Source: an uncultured Oscillibacter sp. (GTDB lineage: Bacteria; Bacillota; Clostridia; Oscillospirales; Oscillospiraceae). From it: 15,821 nt of DNA. Below are positions 12,524 through 15,821 of this stretch, one piece after another. Every line of letters starts with the position of its first letter. The stretch's first letter is position 1. A model generated the notes under the pieces. That model made no database searches, was not told the DNA's origin, and saw only the letters and a list, made by a program, of their open reading frames with translations. The stretch is from positions 1 through 15,821 of the forward strand of contig CAJUJW010000056.1 in NCBI GenBank assembly GCA_910586735.1, given 5' to 3'. Position numbers and translations under genes: made by a program.

Positions 12524-13822
12524 ATGAAAAGAATTTCCCGCGCCGCCGCCATCGCTCTGGCCCTCACACTGCTGCTGAGCCTGTGCGGCTGCGGCGCCGC
12601 CGACGGCAAGACCCACCTGACCTTCCAGATTTGGGATGTCTATCAACGGGACAGCATGGTGGCCATCTGCGACGCCTACACGGCCAAGAACCCCGATGTG
12701 GTCATCGAGGTCCAGGTCACCAGCTGGAACGAGTATTGGACCAAGCTGGAGGCCGCCGCCGAGTCCAACACCATGCCGGACATCTTCTGGATGCACACCA
12801 ACCAGATTCTCTACTACACCGAGTTCGGTATGCTGGCGGATGTCACGAATCTCTATGACGACGTGGACCCCAACTACTACCAGGAGCATTTCTCCGAAAT
12901 CTCCATCGGCAACGCCCAGGGCTTCGACGGAAGAATGTACGGCGTACCCAAGGACAAAGACAACATCGTCCTGTGCTACAACAAGGAGATGTTCGACGCC
13001 GCCGGAGTGGCCTACCCCGACGAAAACTGGACCTGGGACGACATGGTGGACGCCTCCGAGAAAATCCACCAGGCCACGGGCAAATACGGCTACATGGCCT
13101 ATAACGACGACCAGATGGGCTATTGGAACTTTGTCTATCAGGCCGGCGGCTGCATCCTCACGGAAGACAAGACCCAGGGCGGCTTCGACCGGGAGGGCAC
13201 CCGGAAGGCCATGGACTTCTACATCAATCTCCAGAAAACCGACTGGTGCCCGGACCAGACATACTTCGCTGAAACCGCCCCCGGCACCGCCTTCTTCTCC
13301 GAGATGGGCGCCATGTTCCTGGAGGGCAACTGGAACCTGTGGAACAATATGACCAGCTTCCCGGACATGCGGGGCAAGTGGGATATCGCGCCCCTGCCCA
13401 AGTGCCCCGACCCCGTCCAGGGCGATGGACGGGCCACCATCTCCAACGGCCTTTGCTACTCCACCGCCGCCCACGGCAAAACCAAGGACATCGCCCTGGA
13501 TGTCATCAAGTTCTTCGGCACCGAGGAGGCCCAGAACATCGCCAGCTCCTACGGCGCGGCGATCTCCGCCTACAACGGAACCGAGCAGCCCTATTTCGAC
13601 GCCTTTACCAACGCGGGCTATGACCTGGACCTGGAGGTTCTCAACGACCAATTCGCCTACGGCGTCCAGAGCGTCAACAACTCCGCCCGTCCCAAGTGGA
13701 AGGCCCCCGTGCTGGATGAACTGAACAAAGTCTACAACGGCCAGCAAAACTTTGACGCCGGAATGGACAACATCCAAAGCATCATCAACACTGAAACCGC
13801 CAAAAAAATGGCGAACGAGTGA
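12524..13822 (+). CDS. Sugar ABC importer substrate-binding lipoprotein (SBP_bac_1, CUT1)
   Basis: A 432-residue extracellular solute-binding protein of the carbohydrate CUT1 class. The basic signal MKRISR and hydrophobic core end in LCGC near residue 24, the likely lipobox. The mature part shows LTFQIWD, the PDIFWMH block, YGVPKDKDNIVLCYNKEMFDAAG (the usual YGvP..dt..lyYNk motif) and MFLEGNWNL. These are normal for binding proteins of oligosaccharides or sugar derivatives; the ligand cannot be named. ATG at 12524 is chosen with GAGGAG 7 nt upstream; the TTG at 12503 would add seven residues before the signal and has no ribosome site. The stop is 14 nt before the first permease. Expected to deliver sugar to the two permeases that follow. 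Confidence 0.92.
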   Translation: MKRISRAAAIALALTLLLSLCGCGAADGKTHLTFQIWDVYQRDSMVAICDAYTAKNPDVVIEVQVTSWNEYWTKLEAAAESNTMPDIFWMHTNQILYYTEFGMLADVTNLYDDVDPNYYQEHFSEISIGNAQGFDGRMYGVPKDKDNIVLCYNKEMFDAAGVAYPDENWTWDDMVDASEKIHQATGKYGYMAYNDDQMGYWNFVYQAGGCILTEDKTQGGFDREGTRKAMDFYINLQKTDWCPDQTYFAETAPGTAFFSEMGAMFLEGNWNLWNNMTSFPDMRGKWDIAPLPKCPDPVQGDGRATISNGLCYSTAAHGKTKDIALDVIKFFGTEEAQNIASSYGAAISAYNGTEQPYFDAFTNAGYDLDLEVLNDQFAYGVQSVNNSARPKWKAPVLDELNKVYNGQQNFDAGMDNIQSIINTETAKKMANE

Positions 13823-13836
13823 GAGGAGGGTTTTCT

Positions 13837-14724
13837 GTGAAGAACAAACTGTCCCCCGCCGCCCGGCGGGAAGAGAATTGGGGCTGGATCATGGTGGCCC
13901 CCACCGTCATCGGCCTGATCGTTCTGAACCTGTGGCCCTTCGTCCAGACGCTGTACACCAGCTTCTGCGAGCATCTGGGCTTCGGTAATTACAAGTTCGT
14001 GGGCCTGGCGAACTTCGCCAGCATCTTCCAGCGCCCCGAGTTCTGGAAGGCCACCTGGAACACCATCTACTTCTGCATTCTCACCGTGCCCATCGGCCTG
14101 TTCCTGTCCCTGCTGGTGGCCATGCTTTTGAACGCCAAGATCAAGTTCAAGGGCGGCTTCCGCACCATCTTCTTCCTGCCCATGGTCTGCGCCCCCGCCG
14201 CCGTCACCATGGTGTGGCGCTGGATTTTCAACGGCGAATACGGCATATTGAACCAGGCCCTGGGCACCCACGTGGGCTGGATCACCGACCCCAACGTGGT
14301 CATGATCTCCTGCGCCGTGGTGGCCATCTGGAGCAACATCGGCTATGACGCCGTGCTGCTGCTGGCGGGCCTCCAGAACATCCCCAAGACCCTCTACGAG
14401 GCCAACAGCATCGACGGCGCGGGAAAGGTGCGGCAGTTCTTCACCATCACCCTTCCCATGGTCTCCCCCACGCTGTTCGTAGTCATGATTATGCGGCTGA
14501 TGTCCGCCGTGAAGGTCTACGACCTGATCTACATGATGGTGGAGGACACCAACCCCACCGTCACCAGCGTGCAGAGCCTGATGTACCTCTTCTATCGTGA
14601 GTCCTTCATCGCGGGCAGCCGCGGCACCGGATCCGCGATTGTCATCTGGACCGTGCTTCTCATCGGCCTGATCACCGTCATCCAGTTCTACGGCCAGAAG
14701 AAGTGGGTCAACTACGACGTATAA
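13837..14724 (+). CDS. Sugar ABC importer permease, MalF/UgpA type
   Basis: A 295-residue BPD_transp_1 permease with six predicted membrane helices. The cytoplasmic N-terminus (KNKLSPAARREENWG) leads into WIMVAPTVIGLIVLNLWPF, typical of CUT1 first permeases. The ATPase-contact EAA loop is EANSIDGAGKVRQFFTITLP at about 189-208, with Asn where the third position is usually Ala. GTG at 13837 is preferred: AGGAGG at 13824-13829 stands 7 nt before it, whereas GTG 13819 would overlap the ribosome site. Next gene follows after 12 nt. It pairs with the MalG-type permease below. Confidence 0.92.
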   Translation: MKNKLSPAARREENWGWIMVAPTVIGLIVLNLWPFVQTLYTSFCEHLGFGNYKFVGLANFASIFQRPEFWKATWNTIYFCILTVPIGLFLSLLVAMLLNAKIKFKGGFRTIFFLPMVCAPAAVTMVWRWIFNGEYGILNQALGTHVGWITDPNVVMISCAVVAIWSNIGYDAVLLLAGLQNIPKTLYEANSIDGAGKVRQFFTITLPMVSPTLFVVMIMRLMSAVKVYDLIYMMVEDTNPTVTSVQSLMYLFYRESFIAGSRGTGSAIVIWTVLLIGLITVIQFYGQKKWVNYDV

Positions 14725-14736
14725 GGAGGAGCAGAG

Positions 14737-15576
14737 ATGAAAAACCGTTCTTTAGAAGCCTCCCAAAAGCGGATGACCATTCTCACCTACACCGCTTTGA
14801 TTCTCGGCGCCGTGATTATGATCTTCCCCTTTGTGTGGATGATCCTCACCAGCTCCAAGACCATCCCCGAGAGCCTGGCGGTTCCGCCCACCATCTTCCC
14901 CGAGAAGATCATGTTCGACAACTTCTCGGACGCGATGAAAAGTCTGCCCTTCATCAAGCTGTACATCAACACCGGGCTCATGATTTTCTTCCGTGTCATC
15001 TGCGCCGTGGCCTTCAGCTCCATGGCGGGCTATGCCTTCGCCATGCTGGAGTTCCGGGGCAAGAAGCTGTTCTTCGGCATCGTGCTGGTTCAGATGTCCC
15101 TGCCCTCTCAGATCTTCATCATCCCCCAGTACCAGATGGTGGCCAAGATGGGCCTGGCCAACACCATTTTCGCCCTGGTCTTCCCGGGCATCGTCAGCGC
15201 CTTCGGCGTGTTCTTCCTCCGCCAGACCTACATGGGCATCCCCAAGGAGATCGGCGAGGCGGCGTACCTGGACGGCTGCAACCAGTGGCAGACCTTCTAT
15301 AAGGTCATGTTCCCTCTCACCGGCACCTCCGTGGCCGCCCTGACCATCTTCACCGCCGTGTTCGCGTACAGCGACCTGATGTGGCCTCTGGTGGTCAACT
15401 CCGACCTGAACATGATGACTCTCAGCTCCGGCCTTGCCACCCTGCGGGGCCAGTTCACCACCAACTTCCCCGTGCTGATGGCGGGCTCCCTGCTGGCCAT
15501 GCTGCCCATGGTGATTCTCTACCTGATCTTCCAGCGCCAGTTCATCGAGGGCATCGCTTCCACCGGCGGAAAGTAA
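14737..15576 (+). CDS. Sugar ABC importer permease, MalG/UgpE type
   Basis: A 279-residue BPD_transp_1 permease with six membrane helices, about 275-280 residues being the norm. It shows the FPFVWMILTSSK motif at about 29-40, FSSMAGYAFAMLEFRGK in the core and the EAA loop EAAYLDGCNQWQTFYKVMFP around 174-193. The end FQRQFIEGIASTGGK is characteristic: GMTAGAVKG-like tails are usual in MalG relatives. ATG follows AAGGAGG by 7 nt. A 49-nt gap separates it from the ATPase gene. It forms the membrane channel with the MalF-type partner. Confidence 0.92.
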   Translation: MKNRSLEASQKRMTILTYTALILGAVIMIFPFVWMILTSSKTIPESLAVPPTIFPEKIMFDNFSDAMKSLPFIKLYINTGLMIFFRVICAVAFSSMAGYAFAMLEFRGKKLFFGIVLVQMSLPSQIFIIPQYQMVAKMGLANTIFALVFPGIVSAFGVFFLRQTYMGIPKEIGEAAYLDGCNQWQTFYKVMFPLTGTSVAALTIFTAVFAYSDLMWPLVVNSDLNMMTLSSGLATLRGQFTTNFPVLMAGSLLAMLPMVILYLIFQRQFIEGIASTGGK

Positions 15577-15625
15577 TCGGGAAATTTAGGACTTGATTTT
15601 TTGAATCAAAAGGAGGAAAATAAGC

Positions 15626-15821
15626 ATGGCCGCTTTGAACCTGAAAGGGATTACGAAAATCTACCCCCACAGCGGGGACCAGAAGAAGGCCAAGAAAAAG
15701 GCCGGCGAGCCTGAAAAGAAAACCAATCTCCAGGTGACGGACAAGGGCGTCATCGCCGTGCAGTCCTTCAACCTGGACATCGCCGACAAGGAGTTCATCG
15801 TCCTGGTTGGACCTTCCGGCT
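15626..15821 (+). CDS. ABC ATPase, MsmX/UgpC type, N-terminal part with lysine-rich insertion
   Basis: The first 65 residues of a sugar-importer ATPase, cut by the window edge inside Walker A (GPSG from residue 62). LNLKGITKIYP opens the family's first strands and FNLDIADKEFIVLVGPSG is typical of MsmX/MsmK/UgpC. Between Y13 and V42 there is an insertion of about 25 residues, rich in Lys and Glu (GDQKKAKKKAGEPEKK), then TNLQVTDKG. Standard members have Walker A near residue 37, so this one is extended at the loop after the first strand. ATG at 15626 has AGGAGG at 9 nt. The gene would energise the two permeases before it, though MsmX-type ATPases often serve several importers. Confidence 0.88.
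   Translation, partial: MAALNLKGITKIYPHSGDQKKAKKKAGEPEKKTNLQVTDKGVIAVQSFNLDIADKEFIVLVGPSG

Overview
The window looks like chromosome from a GC-rich member of the Bacillota, most likely a gut Clostridia of the Oscillospiraceae type. This is an inference from strong GC-rich third codon positions, consistent AGGAGG-type ribosome sites, TTG and GTG starts, lipoprotein substrate-binding proteins, intrinsic hairpin-plus-U-tract terminators, and close relatedness of the proteins to Bacillus/Clostridium families. I see no rRNA, tRNA, CRISPR array, insertion sequence, phage gene or clear sign of gene transfer.

Left arm (1-2352, minus strand): a tightly packed four-gene operon reads leftward. It encodes a DUF3100-like membrane protein, a 148-residue membrane protein, a TauE/SafE-type permease and the N-terminus of an ATZ/TRZ-type amidohydrolase cut by the window edge. 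This resembles an uptake/export and hydrolytic deamination module for a small, probably nitrogenous, compound. A divergent promoter pair lies between 2347 and 2469.

Centre (2441-10262, plus strand): a CDA/GuaD-like nucleobase or nucleoside deaminase appears to start at a non-standard ATA codon. It overlaps by one base a CHASE-domain sensor histidine kinase. A response regulator (REC plus SARP-like winged helix) follows behind its own extended -10 promoter. After a 152-nt spacer with tandem perfect hairpins comes a BMP-family (NupNOPQ/PnrA-like) nucleoside ABC importer: two-domain ATPase, two permeases, and the lipoprotein receptor last, ending in a strong terminator. The neighbourhood suggests that purines or nucleosides are sensed outside the cell, imported, deaminated and re-phosphorylated.

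Right of that (10318-12138) a monocistronic TGS-domain uridine-kinase-like nucleoside kinase sits between its own promoter and a perfect terminator. An AT-rich, gene-free region of about 385 bases (12139-12523) carries an inverted repeat, a cre-like site, a palindrome and a good promoter. It drives a CUT1 sugar ABC importer: binding protein, MalF-type permease, MalG-type permease, and the start of an MsmX/UgpC-type ATPase with an unusual lysine-rich insertion. The window ends inside that ATPase's Walker A loop.

The strongest leads are the ATA start with an ideal Shine-Dalgarno, the deaminase/CHASE kinase/SARP-like regulator/nucleoside importer arrangement, and the poorly characterised DUF3100 pair tied to an amidohydrolase.
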